Notes: generated by a model not told the origin, from the letters alone. Counted from the first letter of the stretch, positions 7,863 through 16,464 are shown. The stretch: 64,000 nucleotides of DNA from Bryobacteraceae bacterium (GCA_023384675.1 JAHDVK010000024.1:1-64000); one strand, 5' to 3'. Program-made: numbers and translations.

Positions 7863-9154
7863 GAGCCCGTCTAGAAATAACATTTCCATTCTGAATTGTT
7901 TTGGCGTATACTGGCAGCGATGGCCGACACTGCTGCCATTGCCGCTCGCTTCCAGGCCTTGAGTCCGTTGGTGGATGAGCGCGTGCGGCGTCTGCTGGCT
8001 GCGGCCGAGAGCCAGGCGATCGGCAAAGGCGGCATCTCGGCCGTCGCCAGAGCCACCGGGATTTCTCGTCCCGTGATCCGCCAGGGCATCGCCGAACTGA
8101 AAGACCCGAGCCGCCTGCAGCCGGGCCGGATTCGACTGCCGGGAGGCGGTCGGAAAAAGGCAGTGGACAAGGATGCGACTCTGAAGCGCGATCTGGAAAC
8201 TTTGCTGGAATCCACAACCAGGGGCGATCCGGAGGCGCCGTTGCGCTGGACCTGCAAGAGCGTGCGGCAGTTGACGGCCGAATTGAAGCGCATGAAGCAC
8301 CAGGTCAGCCATCAGGTGGTGGCGGATCTGCTGCATGCGCTCGGCTACAGTCTGCAGGCCAACCGCAAGACCAAGGAAGGGGCCAACCATCCGGACCGCA
8401 ACGCGCAGTTCGAGCACCTGAACGGGAAAGTGAAATGGGCGATGCAGCGGCGTCAGCCGGTCATTTCGGTCGACACCAAAAAGAAGGAGTTGATAGGGGA
8501 TTTCAAGAACAACGGCCGCGAATGGCGGCCCCAGGGCCAGCCGGAGCGGGTTCGCGTGCATGACTTCGTGGACCCGGAACTGGGGCGAGCGACTCCGTAC
8601 GGGGTCTATGACATGGGCCGGAACAGCGGCTGGGTGAGCGTGGGCATGGACCACGACACGGCCGAATTCGCGGTGGCGACGATTCACCGCTGGTGGCGCT
8701 CGATGGGGCAGCCTGCGTATCCGGAGGCGAAGCGGTTGCTAATTACCGCCGACGGCGGCGGCAGCAATGGATCGCGACTGCGGCTGTGGAAGGTGGAGCT
8801 GCAGAAGCTGGCCGACGAGACCGGCCTGCGGATCGCAGTCTGCCACTTCCCGCCCGGCACGAGCAAGTGGAACAAGATCGAGCACCGGCTGTTTTCCTTC
8901 ATTAGCCAGAATTGGCGCGGCCAACCTTTGCGCAGCTTTGAGACGATCGTGAGCCTGATCGCGGCGACCACCACCGCGAACGGACTCACCGTGCGGGCCG
9001 AACTGGACTCGCAATCCTACCAAGCCGGGATCAAGGTAACCGACGAAGCGTTGGCGCAGGTGAATCTGCTGCGCGACAAGTTCCATGGAGACTGGAACTA
9101 CGAGATCCGGCCGATCAGGGTCCAAATCTGATCATGTTATTTCTAGACAGATCC
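7863..9154 (+). mobile_element. Intact ISAzo13-family insertion sequence
   Basis: The element is about 1292 bp. GTCTAGAAATAACAT (7869-7883) is repeated as a perfect 15-bp inverted repeat at 9134-9148. Outside these, less matched ends (GAGCCC on the left, AGATCC on the right) lead to a 3-bp direct repeat TAA at 7860-7862 and 9155-9157, a plausible target duplication. It carries one full-length transposase. The exact outer ends are my inference from the repeat and the flanking TAA. Confidence 0.85.
7920..9131 (+). CDS. ISAzo13-family transposase
   Basis: It is a 404-residue DDE transposase that cuts and joins the ends of its element. The N-terminal region (about 35-60, GGISAVARATGISRPVIRQG) looks like a helix-turn-helix. 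Candidate catalytic residues are Asp in VISVDTKKKE near 185, Asp in LITADGGGSN near 278 and Glu in KWNKIEHRLF near 321. The ATG at 7920 is preferred over an upstream in-frame TTG at 7896. The frame is uninterrupted, so the element may still be active. Confidence 0.9.
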   Translation: MADTAAIAARFQALSPLVDERVRRLLAAAESQAIGKGGISAVARATGISRPVIRQGIAELKDPSRLQPGRIRLPGGGRKKAVDKDATLKRDLETLLESTTRGDPEAPLRWTCKSVRQLTAELKRMKHQVSHQVVADLLHALGYSLQANRKTKEGANHPDRNAQFEHLNGKVKWAMQRRQPVISVDTKKKELIGDFKNNGREWRPQGQPERVRVHDFVDPELGRATPYGVYDMGRNSGWVSVGMDHDTAEFAVATIHRWWRSMGQPAYPEAKRLLITADGGGSNGSRLRLWKVELQKLADETGLRIAVCHFPPGTSKWNKIEHRLFSFISQNWRGQPLRSFETIVSLIAATTTANGLTVRAELDSQSYQAGIKVTDEALAQVNLLRDKFHGDWNYEIRPIRVQI

Positions 9155-9298
9155 TAACGGGCCCGTTCTTTGAAGCGACAAGCGGGGTCGGAGCAACCGA
9201 AATGAGCAGGCTCGTCCGTACCTGACGGACGGTTCATCGCCTGCGTGCTCCTACCCCTTTGCTCAAGAGTCCGAGGAAGGACTACTCGTTGGACACGG
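9155..9298. other. Spacer between the IS and repeat copy B
   Basis: It contains the right arm of the split terminator and otherwise no gene that I can support. Confidence 0.5.
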
Positions 9299-9394
9299 CC
9301 GCAACATCCGGATCCCGGCGCGCAGGGGCTACTACGCGGGCAATTGAGGGGATTTACGACACCAGCATCTGATTGCGCAGGTTGAGGTAGGTCC
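9299..9394. repeat. Direct repeat copy B: VWA 3' relic plus live rfbD 3' end
   Basis: The plus strand reads RNIRIPARRGYYAGN then TGA (9299-9347), nearly identical to the last residues of the VWA protein, but no VWA gene is attached. From 9354 the segment is the live C-terminus of RfbD on the other strand. It is partner of 4283-4378. The pair shows that a VWA gene and rfbD once faced each other tail to tail. Confidence 0.85.
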
Positions 9395-10232
9395 TGATTG
9401 CCTCCTCGAGTGGCGGCATCGGCGTGACGCCGAGCGATTCGAGCAGGCTGTTGTCGAGCGCCGAGTAGCGGGGGCGGCGGGCGGGTGTGCGGTACTCGCG
9501 TTCGTCGGTCGGGCGCAATTCCGGTTTCATCCCGGCAGCCTCGAAGATCAGGCGCGCATAGTCATACCAGGAGATCGCCGTCCCGCCGCCGCAATGCACC
9601 ACTCCTGAAGCATTCTTTTCGACCAGTTCCACGGTGCGCTGGGCGAGGGCGGGCGCGTACGTGGGCGAGGCGGCGTGATCCTCCACGACGCGGATGGGAT
9701 GGCCTGAGGAGGCCAGCCGCAGCATGAGTTCGATGAAGTTGCCGCGCGCGGTGCGCAGACCGCCGGGTCCGAAGACCCCCGAGGTACGGATGATCAGCGG
9801 ATCTTCCAGATACGCCTGCGCATACAGTTCCCCGGCGAGTTTGGACACGGCATAGGCGCCGAGGGGATGGGTGGGATCAGTTTCGCGGTACGGCCGGGTG
9901 GTGCGGCCGTCGAACACGTAATCGGTCGAGAAATGGACCAGTTGGGCGCCGGTTTGACGGCAAGCAACCGCCAGACTGCGGACGGCGAGGGCGTTCACTT
10001 GAAACGCGGCAACCGGCTCCTTTTCGGCAACGTCCACTTGATTATAGGCGGCCGCATTGACGACCACAGCAGGGTCGAATGCGGCGATTGCCTGTTCGAC
10101 CGCGGCGGCGTCGGCGATGTCGACGCTGGCCCGGTCCCAGGAGCGGATTTCGTAACCTCGCGCTTTGAATTCCTTGTCGAGTTCCTGGCCGAGCTGGCCG
10201 GCGGCGCCGAAGATCGCAAGTTTCTTAGCCAT
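9354..10232 (-). CDS. rfbD: dTDP-4-dehydrorhamnose reductase
   Basis: It reduces dTDP-4-dehydro-L-rhamnose to dTDP-L-rhamnose with NAD(P)H, the last step of the rhamnose donor pathway, in the cytoplasm. The 292-residue length fits. The extended-SDR features are the cofactor loop GAAGQLGQ near 9-16, STDYVFDG near 102-109 and the active-site Tyr-x3-Lys (YAVSK, Tyr127/Lys131). The other rhamnose genes (rfbA, B, C) are not in this window. The product could feed the polysaccharide cluster at the right end, but that link is inference. Confidence 0.85.
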   Translation of the reverse strand: MAKKLAIFGAAGQLGQELDKEFKARGYEIRSWDRASVDIADAAAVEQAIAAFDPAVVVNAAAYNQVDVAEKEPVAAFQVNALAVRSLAVACRQTGAQLVHFSTDYVFDGRTTRPYRETDPTHPLGAYAVSKLAGELYAQAYLEDPLIIRTSGVFGPGGLRTARGNFIELMLRLASSGHPIRVVEDHAASPTYAPALAQRTVELVEKNASGVVHCGGGTAISWYDYARLIFEAAGMKPELRPTDEREYRTPARRPRYSALDNSLLESLGVTPMPPLEEAIRTYLNLRNQMLVS

Positions 10233-10306
10233 CTAACTCGTTACTATAGCGCGTTTTTCTGACTGAGCGGGCTAATGGAATTTGTGAAACAAACGATTAC
10301 ATAACT

Positions 10307-10322
10307 GTTACTATTAGGTAAC
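10307..10322. promoter_or_regulatory. Inverted repeat GTTAC-N6-GTAAC
   Basis: GTTAC (10307-10311) and GTAAC (10318-10322) flank six bases, in an AT-rich patch between the divergent rfbD and a small membrane-protein gene. It could be an operator or part of a promoter. Confidence 0.3.
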
Positions 10323-10346
10323 GGATCCAGGCCGGAGGGTAAACCG

Positions 10347-10490
10347 ATGCCGAGGCTAAAAACACACATCGAGAGCGGATTTCAAAACGAGAGGACGGCC
10401 CGCTGGCTGCAAGCCGCACTTTGGGCTGTTCTGACCGGTGTGCTCGTGGTTTCGATTGTAGTCGGGTTGACCAGCCTAAGCGACGCGTGA
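10347..10490 (+). CDS. Small single-pass membrane protein
   Basis: It is a 47-codon frame with a good ribosome-binding site (GGAGG at 10333-10337, nine bases before ATG). The product has a basic, polar N-terminus (MPRLKTHIESGF) and one hydrophobic helix (about residues 22-42, ALWAVLTGVLVVSIVVG), so an inner-membrane protein with cytoplasmic N-terminus is likely. I do not recognise the family. Its 3' end overlaps the convergent PilZ gene by 15 bases. Confidence 0.55.
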   Translation: MPRLKTHIESGFQNERTARWLQAALWAVLTGVLVVSIVVGLTSLSDA

Positions 10491-10820
10491 ATTCAAGGGG
10501 CTGGGCGATTGCGCTTCTCGCATGAGGGCGGACATGAGGCGGCGCAGTTCACTGACATTGCCGAGCGAGTGTTCCAGGTGGATGCCAAGAAAATAGCCTC
10601 CGTTGACGGCCTGGCAATGGACGCACTCGCCTAATAACAGAGTATCGGGAAGGTCCAGACGAACGGGAGTGCCCGGCGCAATGGGCGCTCCGGAGGAAAC
10701 GCGCGCTCCGGCCCCCGAGAGCTCCTCCAGATGCCCATCCAGAGTCAAGCGCTCGCCGAGCAGGGTGGTGAGTTGTACCGGAGTGTTTACCGGGAAGCGA
10801 GGATGCGTGCGTCGATCCAT
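10476..10820 (-). CDS. PilZ-domain protein
   Basis: It is a 114-residue cytoplasmic protein consisting of one PilZ domain, a cyclic-di-GMP-binding fold. The N-terminal Arg box is seen in MDRRTHPRFPV, and the second motif appears as ELSGAGARV, where the usual Asp/Asn of (D/N)xSxxG is Glu. Nucleotide binding may therefore be weakened. No partner gene is evident next to it. Confidence 0.7.
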   Translation of the reverse strand: MDRRTHPRFPVNTPVQLTTLLGERLTLDGHLEELSGAGARVSSGAPIAPGTPVRLDLPDTLLLGECVHCQAVNGGYFLGIHLEHSLGNVSELRRLMSALMREAQSPSPLNSRVA

Positions 10821-10863
10821 ACCGCCCCTTATCGGGCAGGGCCGGCGAAACTTGAGAACATTC

Positions 10864-11160
10864 TCAACGCAAGGTAGCGAAGACCCACACCAGAAACGCC
10901 GCCAGCCCGGCCAGCACCGCCTGGCGCGCGTAGGGAAATTCGGAATGCCGTGAACCGGCGACGGCGTCGCGAACCCGTTTGAGCGCTTCAGGGCGTCCGT
11001 TGACGTCGGCGATGATGATCGTGGCGGTCAGTTCGCCGTCGAGAGCCTTCTCGAGCGGGCGGCGCCAATCCGGAGGAATTTCCGCGGCCGACTTGAACAC
11101 CCGGCGGCCCTCACGGGTGTCAATGAGAATCGATTGCGTGCGGAAGCGCTTCTGCCCCAT
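10864..11160 (-). CDS. Small hypothetical protein with C-terminal membrane anchor
   Basis: The 98-residue product starts MGQKRFRTQSILIDTREG, has a mixed alpha/beta-looking cytoplasmic part, and ends with a hydrophobic helix (about 79-97, AVLAGLAAFLVWVFATL). It begins 11 bases after the LysR-type gene stops, so it is probably cotranscribed. I do not recognise the family. A longer upstream extension of this frame lies inside the LysR gene and is rejected. Confidence 0.55.
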   Translation of the reverse strand: MGQKRFRTQSILIDTREGRRVFKSAAEIPPDWRRPLEKALDGELTATIIIADVNGRPEALKRVRDAVAGSRHSEFPYARQAVLAGLAAFLVWVFATLR

Positions 11161-11171
11161 GTCCGCATCCC

Positions 11172-12083
11172 TCAACCCGGAACGGCGGGCAAACTGGCTG
11201 CGATACCCGCGCGTTCGGAAACCACCTGAATGAAGCCAAGTCCCGCCTTTGAGAACGCCTTGTCCTTGCGGTAGATCATGCCCAGCCGCCGGATCACCGG
11301 TTCGGGCGCGAGCGAAACCGCCGCCAGTTTGCCCGCGGCGGTTTCCTCCCGGCAGTGCGAGGCGGCCATGAAAGACAGACCTAGGCCGGCCAGCACGAAC
11401 CGCTTGATCATCTCCGTGGAGTCCAGTTCCATGGAAATGTGAATGTGATCCTCCACCGGCTCGAGCCACTGGTTCAGCTTGGCGCGGGTGGCCCCGCCTT
11501 TGGGCAACAGCAGGGGTTCCTTCAGCAGCTCTTCGCAAGCAACGGCATCGCTGCTGGCGAGCCGGTGCGCCGCCGGCGTCAGCAGGATAATTTCGTCGCT
11601 ATGCACCGGCAGAACGCTCAGCTTCTTTTCCTGCACCGGAAGCTGGGTGAAGCCGAAATCCGCGAGATTATCGGTCACCGCCTCCACGACATGGCCGCCA
11701 TAGCTGCGGTCCACCAATAACTGTACATTGGGGAACAGTTTTTTGTACTCCGAAAAAACGCTGGGTAGGACGTAGATGCAGGTGGCTTCGTTCGCGGCGA
11801 TCACGAGTTCGCCGCGCGGCACCCGGTCCAGTTCATTGATGGCATTCTGGGCGCGGCGCCGCAGGTCGAGAATCTGTTCGGAATAGTCGGCAAAGATGCG
11901 GCCCGCGGGTGTGAGTTGAATCCGTGTGCCCAAGCGCTCGAACAGCGACGTGTTCAGTTCAAGCTCCAGTTGGCGGATCTGCGCGCTGATGGCCGGTTGG
12001 GTGCGAAAGCAGGTTAGGGCGGCTTTGGAAAAGCTCTTCAGGCGGACAATTTCCAGAAATGTATGGAGCTGGTCGAGATCCAT
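11172..12083 (-). CDS. LysR-family transcriptional regulator
   Basis: The 303-residue protein has the standard N-terminal winged helix-turn-helix (about 1-60, FSKAALTCFRTQPAISAQIRQLE) and a C-terminal periplasmic-binding-like effector domain. Its start is 106 bases from the divergent TIGR03790-type gene, the usual position for a LysR target, so it may control that gene as well as itself. The effector cannot be predicted. Confidence 0.85.
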   Translation of the reverse strand: MDLDQLHTFLEIVRLKSFSKAALTCFRTQPAISAQIRQLELELNTSLFERLGTRIQLTPAGRIFADYSEQILDLRRRAQNAINELDRVPRGELVIAANEATCIYVLPSVFSEYKKLFPNVQLLVDRSYGGHVVEAVTDNLADFGFTQLPVQEKKLSVLPVHSDEIILLTPAAHRLASSDAVACEELLKEPLLLPKGGATRAKLNQWLEPVEDHIHISMELDSTEMIKRFVLAGLGLSFMAASHCREETAAGKLAAVSLAPEPVIRRLGMIYRKDKAFSKAGLGFIQVVSERAGIAASLPAVPG

Positions 12084-12189
12084 GGAGCCAAACCTGCCGG
12101 GAGACGGGCCGCACTGGTTTCATTGCGGCCATGACCCATTTAGCATAACATCGAAGCCATGCCGATGATACCGGGATGGATGCCCTGAG

Positions 12190-13308
12190 GTGAAGCTGAC
12201 GGCGGCTTTGGGCTTGTTCCTTGCTGCCTCGGGGTGGGGGCTGACCCGTGAGCAGGTGGCGCTGATCGTCAATGAGGCTTCGGCCGATTCGCGCGCCATT
12301 GCCGAATCCTATGCGCGGGCGAGGTCTATCCCCCACGCCCGGATCTGCCGCATCCGTACAGCCCCAATCGAGGAGATCGCCCGCGCGGTGTATGACCGCG
12401 AGATCGCCGCGCCCGTGCGCGACTGGCTCCACCGCCACGGCCTGCGTGAGGAGATCCTCTGCCTGGTCACCACTTCGGGCGTACCGCTCAAGATCCGGGG
12501 CACCCTCGGCCGCCAGGGAACCGCCGCCAGCGTGGATTCCGAACTCGCCACTCTCTACGAGCAGCGGCACGGTGCAGCCGTAAACCTCGAAGGCCCGCGT
12601 CCCAACCCCTACTACCGGGCCTCCGAACCCTTCAGCCACCCCCGCTTTCCGATGTACCTCGTCACGCGGCTCACCGGCTACACCGTCGAGGACGTCCGGG
12701 CCATGATCACCCGTTCGCTCAAAGCCCGCAACAGCGGTGTCGTCGCCCTTGACCAGCGCGGCCCGAATCTGGACCAGGGCAATTTCTGGCTTCTCGAAGC
12801 GGCCGGACGCCTGCCTGCCGGCCGGGTCCGGCTGGAAGACTCCTCAAAAGTCCTCTCCGGCCTGCGCAACGTCATCGGCTACGCCTCCTGGGGCTCGAAC
12901 GACGGCAACCGCAAACATCGAGATCCCGGCTTCCACTGGCTGCCCGGAGGAATCGCCACCCAGTTCGTCTCCACCGACGGCCGCACCTTTCGCGAGCCGC
13001 CCGCCGCATGGCGCTACACCAATTGGGCCGACCGCGCGAACCACTGGGCCGGATCCCCGCAATCGCTCACCGGCGACCTGATCCGTCAGGGCGCCACGGG
13101 CGCTTCGGGGCATGTCTACGAGCCTATGCTGCAGTACGCGCCGCGCCCGCAGGTGCTGTTTCCGGCCTACATTGTCGAAGGACGCACGCTGGCCGAGAGC
13201 TTCTGGGCCTCCATTCCCGCCCTCAGCTGGATGAACATCGTGGTGGGCGACCCACTGTGCCGCCTCGCGCCGGCCCCTAACGCCGGCGCTTCGCCTTCGG
13301 ATCGATGA
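12190..13308 (+). CDS. Exported TIGR03790-family protein
   Basis: It is a 372-residue protein with a probable signal peptide (MKLTAALGLFLAASGWG). The body carries the family pattern VALIVNEASADSRAIAESYARARSIP, then LCLVTTSGVPLKI, which matches proteins of the TIGR03790 group of unknown function. The GTG start at 12190 is supported by the signal peptide, while the Shine-Dalgarno is weak. It overlaps the convergent downstream gene by 32 bases and is divergent from the LysR gene. Confidence 0.7.
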   Translation: MKLTAALGLFLAASGWGLTREQVALIVNEASADSRAIAESYARARSIPHARICRIRTAPIEEIARAVYDREIAAPVRDWLHRHGLREEILCLVTTSGVPLKIRGTLGRQGTAASVDSELATLYEQRHGAAVNLEGPRPNPYYRASEPFSHPRFPMYLVTRLTGYTVEDVRAMITRSLKARNSGVVALDQRGPNLDQGNFWLLEAAGRLPAGRVRLEDSSKVLSGLRNVIGYASWGSNDGNRKHRDPGFHWLPGGIATQFVSTDGRTFREPPAAWRYTNWADRANHWAGSPQSLTGDLIRQGATGASGHVYEPMLQYAPRPQVLFPAYIVEGRTLAESFWASIPALSWMNIVVGDPLCRLAPAPNAGASPSDR

Positions 13309-14083
13309 TCTTCACATCGCCCGCAAGCGTGAAGAGGTCATCTGTCAGGTTCTGGTTCACCTTCACGTCGTCGGCGAACATCTCGAAGATCTTTTCCCTG
13401 CCCCGCTCGCGCCGGACGACGAACGGCCACTGCACGCCCCCGCCGACGTCGCGAAACTTCGCATAAACGGTGATCTCCTCGATCTTCTGGCGCGTCCGGG
13501 GATCGCGCCGGAACCAGCTCTGGCGGACGGGCAGCTTGGAAAGCTGCTCGAAATACACGGTTGTGACGCGGCCATCGGCATCCACCACGTCCACCACGTT
13601 CACGGCGGCGTTGTCGTGAATGTCAGTGCGCACGAATTCAAACACCAGTCCAGGTTCGCCCAGCCGGGCCCGGAGGGTGTGGAAGATGTTGTGCCGCAAC
13701 GATTCCTGCCAGCGCTCCATGGACTCCGGCGGCAATGGCTTGGCCCCGCGAAACGTGATCTCATGCCCGCCCATCTCATTGAAAACAATGTAGATGTCTT
13801 CGTCTTTCCCGAACGCCTGGCGCTCGCGCTGGCCGATGTAGCCCTGCGGCGGAGGTTCGGGCCGGGTGAGGTAGCGCGTGTAAATGGTTGCGCGGGAAAG
13901 GCCCGAGAGCTGTTCGCGGTAAAAGCTGTAGCCGCGGCCGCTTTCCACGCGGTCCTCCATGTTGAGGAAGGCCGGTCCGCCGAGCGCGGCAAGGGCCTCA
14001 TCGGCGATCTGACGGCCGCGAACGGGGTCGTTTTGGGCCAAAACTGGCGCCAAAATGAGCAAAAGGAGAGTCAAAACACGCAT
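13277..14083 (-). CDS. Exported hypothetical protein, possibly LolA/LppX-like fold
   Basis: It has a clear signal peptide (MRVLTLLLLILAPVLA, then QNDP) and 268 residues. The body is rich in amphipathic strands (for example KIEEITVYAKFRDVGGGVQWPFVVRRERG) and resembles secreted lipoprotein-carrier-type proteins, although no defining motif is visible, so this is a guess. It lies six bases beyond the stop of the glycosyltransferase gene and is probably in the same transcript. The gene end overlaps the convergent TIGR03790 gene. Confidence 0.5.
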   Translation of the reverse strand: MRVLTLLLLILAPVLAQNDPVRGRQIADEALAALGGPAFLNMEDRVESGRGYSFYREQLSGLSRATIYTRYLTRPEPPPQGYIGQRERQAFGKDEDIYIVFNEMGGHEITFRGAKPLPPESMERWQESLRHNIFHTLRARLGEPGLVFEFVRTDIHDNAAVNVVDVVDADGRVTTVYFEQLSKLPVRQSWFRRDPRTRQKIEEITVYAKFRDVGGGVQWPFVVRRERGREKIFEMFADDVKVNQNLTDDLFTLAGDVKIIDPKAKRRR

Positions 14084-14089
14084 TTTTCT

Positions 14090-15265
14090 TCATTGTAGCG
14101 GGCTCAGCGCGCGGGCGTAAGCCTGGTACACCTCGTCGAAGACGGAATCCCAACTGGCCTTGAGCGCCGTTGCGCGCGCCGCCCGCCCCATGCGGCGGCG
14201 GCGTTCGGGGTCGCGCGCCAGCTCCACAACCGCTTCGCAGAAGCGCGGACCGACCGGCGCGACAAGCCCGTTTTCGCCGTGGGTAACGATATGGGCGGGG
14301 CCGCCCTGATCCGTGACCACACAGGGAACGCCGGAAGCCATCGCCTCCTGGACCACGTTGCCATAGGTGTCGGTTTCCGACGGGAAGACGAAGAGATCGA
14401 GGTTGGCGTAGGCGCGAGCGAGCTCTTCTCCTCGCAAAACGCCAATAATATCATGCTGTTGCAGGTTTTCTCTCAACCAGTCGATGAGGCTGCCGTGGCC
14501 TGCGACAAAGACCCGGTAATCGAGGATTCCGGCATCGCGAAGGGCGCGTTCGACCTCCACGAGGAACTGAACGTTCTTCTCGGTGGAAGTGCGGCCGATG
14601 TAGCCAAGGGTGAACACCGGATCGGCGCGCTGGCGGCGTTCGGGCGAATAAAGCTCCGTATCCACGCCCCTGCGCATGAGAAAGCAGGGACGGTGGGCAC
14701 GTGTTTCGATCAGCCGGATGAGTTCGGGATTGGGCGCGAGGGTGACGCGGGCGAAGCGGTAGAAAGCGAGCGTCGCCGCGAGAGCGGCGTTCTCGGCGCC
14801 CCGGCCGGCGGCGCGTGACCATGCGCGGGGCAGAAAGCGCAACAGGCTCTCCAGGCGGCGGCCGCCGTATTCGTGGATGTTGGTATGCCAACTGGCGGCG
14901 AGGGGCAGTTTGCGCGCGCGGGCGGCGATCAGGCCGAGCAGCCCCAGATGGCTCGGCCCGGTGATGTGGACGATGTCGGGCTTGAACTCGCTGATGGCCC
15001 GGGCGACGAAGCTTCGCTGGCGCAGAAAATTCATGTCGAAGTGGAGGTCCGATTCGAGGGGCAGCGTCATGCGCCCGAGCGCGAGTTCGCAGCGCGTGAT
15101 CGTGTCCTCGGTCCAGACGCGCGTTTCCGGACCCGTGTGAGCGCTGAAGAAAGGGTAGCCGCGGCGGCGGGCAAAGGCTTCGAGTTGGCGGGAAGTAAGA
15201 GCGACCCCGTTCACTTCATGGAAGCTGTCGGTGAAGAAGGCGACCCGGGGCGCCGGTTGGCTCAT
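14090..15265 (-). CDS. GT4 glycosyltransferase (mannosyltransferase-like)
   Basis: The 391-residue enzyme has the GT-B fold and is predicted to transfer a sugar from a nucleotide donor, possibly to a lipid. The N-terminal VAFFTDSFHEVNGVALTSR resembles PimB/MgtA-type alpha-mannosyltransferases, and the C-terminal half has LGYIGRTSTEKNV and the donor-site motif FPSETDTYGNVVQEAMASGVP. The start at 15265 overlaps the PHP gene stop in an ATGA arrangement, so the two are translationally coupled. Donor and acceptor are inferred, not seen. Confidence 0.75.
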   Translation of the reverse strand: MSQPAPRVAFFTDSFHEVNGVALTSRQLEAFARRRGYPFFSAHTGPETRVWTEDTITRCELALGRMTLPLESDLHFDMNFLRQRSFVARAISEFKPDIVHITGPSHLGLLGLIAARARKLPLAASWHTNIHEYGGRRLESLLRFLPRAWSRAAGRGAENAALAATLAFYRFARVTLAPNPELIRLIETRAHRPCFLMRRGVDTELYSPERRQRADPVFTLGYIGRTSTEKNVQFLVEVERALRDAGILDYRVFVAGHGSLIDWLRENLQQHDIIGVLRGEELARAYANLDLFVFPSETDTYGNVVQEAMASGVPCVVTDQGGPAHIVTHGENGLVAPVGPRFCEAVVELARDPERRRRMGRAARATALKASWDSVFDEVYQAYARALSPLQ

Positions 15266-16410
15266 AGAACCAATTCTTGCACTGGAGCGGCGAACTGCCG
15301 CAAGGCGAGGCGCATGGGAGGGGCCCCGGCGAGCCGGGCAAGGCTGGCGAAGGCGCTCACGATCGCAGGCTGGCCGCCCACGCTCCAGGAATCGGCAAGC
15401 GACTCCACCTTCCCCGTGGCGCGGCGGAAGAAGACGCGATCGGTCCACTGAATCCAGCCGTGGGTGTGTTCGCTGTTGTCGCGCATCACGTCGGCGACGG
15501 CGTGGATGACGCGCACAGTGAGCGGTTCACGGTACTGTGGCATGACGAGAACGTGGCTGTAACCGTATTCGCGGACCTCCTCCACGAATTCACCGAACGT
15601 TGACGCATTCGTGAGATTGACGAGCGCGTTCGGCTCGGTGGTGTGCCGGTCGCCGCCGGAGATGACGGGCAGATGGACGGAGCCGGCGAGCGCGAGGTTG
15701 AGGCGGTTTTCGGTCCAGGGGCGCAGCCCGTTGAGTTCAATGGCGTGGAGCCAGGGGCGGAAACGCCGCGTGAAATCGGCAGCCTGGCGGCAGTGGGCGG
15801 TGTGGCCGATGCCCTTTTCATCCCAGCAGGGATGGTTGAAGATGATGAGCGTGTGGGGATCCTCCGCAAGCCAGTCCAGGAGCCCATCGAGCTGGGCGGG
15901 TGCGGGATTCCGCGTGAACCGGTTGAGCGCCTCCATCCGTTCAGCGGCGCGGCGGGGCGGCAGGTTGTGGACGCCGAGGTGGAAGAAGGTGTTGCCGAAA
16001 GGCACGGTCCATTCCACGGAAATGGGCGTTTCCCGGCCCTCTTCCAGGTTTCTCAACAGCAGCGGCGCTTCGATGTTGTCGTGATCGGACAACGAGACCA
16101 GCGGCTGCAACTCGAGCTTTTCCTCAATCTGCGCGCGTTCGAGCGCGAGCGCCTCGCGGGGACCGAGCGGCGGGGTCCACCAAGCGCTGAAGTAGTCGAT
16201 TTCACGGCCGTGGATGCGCCGGTAGCGGCGTTCCTGCGCGGTGACGGCCTCGCGCAACAGCGGGACGGCGCGGCTGAAGCGCGGAATGAAGTCGAGGGTT
16301 TCGCGGGAATGGGAAGTATGCGAGTGCAGCGAGACGCCGGTGCGGTAAACCTTCCAGACGTCAGGGCGCTGCCACGCGAAGTGGACGCGGGATCGGGACG
16401 TGGCCTGCAT
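15262..16410 (-). CDS. PHP-domain metal-dependent hydrolase-like protein
   Basis: The 382-residue protein contains metal-site motifs of the PHP superfamily: SLHSHTSHSRE near 27-37, SLSDHDN near 105-111, an internal FNHPCW and GGDRH. PHP proteins use two or three metals to cleave phosphoesters. Its stop overlaps the start of the GT4 gene by four bases, so it may act on the same glycolipid or glycan, for example to remove a phosphate. That role is inference. The protein is longer than minimal PHP enzymes, with about 100 extra residues at the C-terminus. Confidence 0.65.
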   Translation of the reverse strand: MQATSRSRVHFAWQRPDVWKVYRTGVSLHSHTSHSRETLDFIPRFSRAVPLLREAVTAQERRYRRIHGREIDYFSAWWTPPLGPREALALERAQIEEKLELQPLVSLSDHDNIEAPLLLRNLEEGRETPISVEWTVPFGNTFFHLGVHNLPPRRAAERMEALNRFTRNPAPAQLDGLLDWLAEDPHTLIIFNHPCWDEKGIGHTAHCRQAADFTRRFRPWLHAIELNGLRPWTENRLNLALAGSVHLPVISGGDRHTTEPNALVNLTNASTFGEFVEEVREYGYSHVLVMPQYREPLTVRVIHAVADVMRDNSEHTHGWIQWTDRVFFRRATGKVESLADSWSVGGQPAIVSAFASLARLAGAPPMRLALRQFAAPVQELVL

Positions 16411-16464
16411 CGGCCACGATCTTACGCGGCGCGTTTAACAGTTCCGTTTGCGTCCCGTGAATTT

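Larger units (their letters stand above)
7852..9170 (+). terminator. TonB-receptor terminator split by the IS
   Basis: The arm CGGGCC (7853-7858) lies just left of the IS and GGCCCG (9160-9165), followed by TTCTTT, lies just right. Removing the IS and one TAA restores a 6-bp GC stem with a short TTAACG loop and a T-rich tail, about 20 bases after the receptor stop codon. The coordinates span the interrupted structure including the inserted element. Confidence 0.6.
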
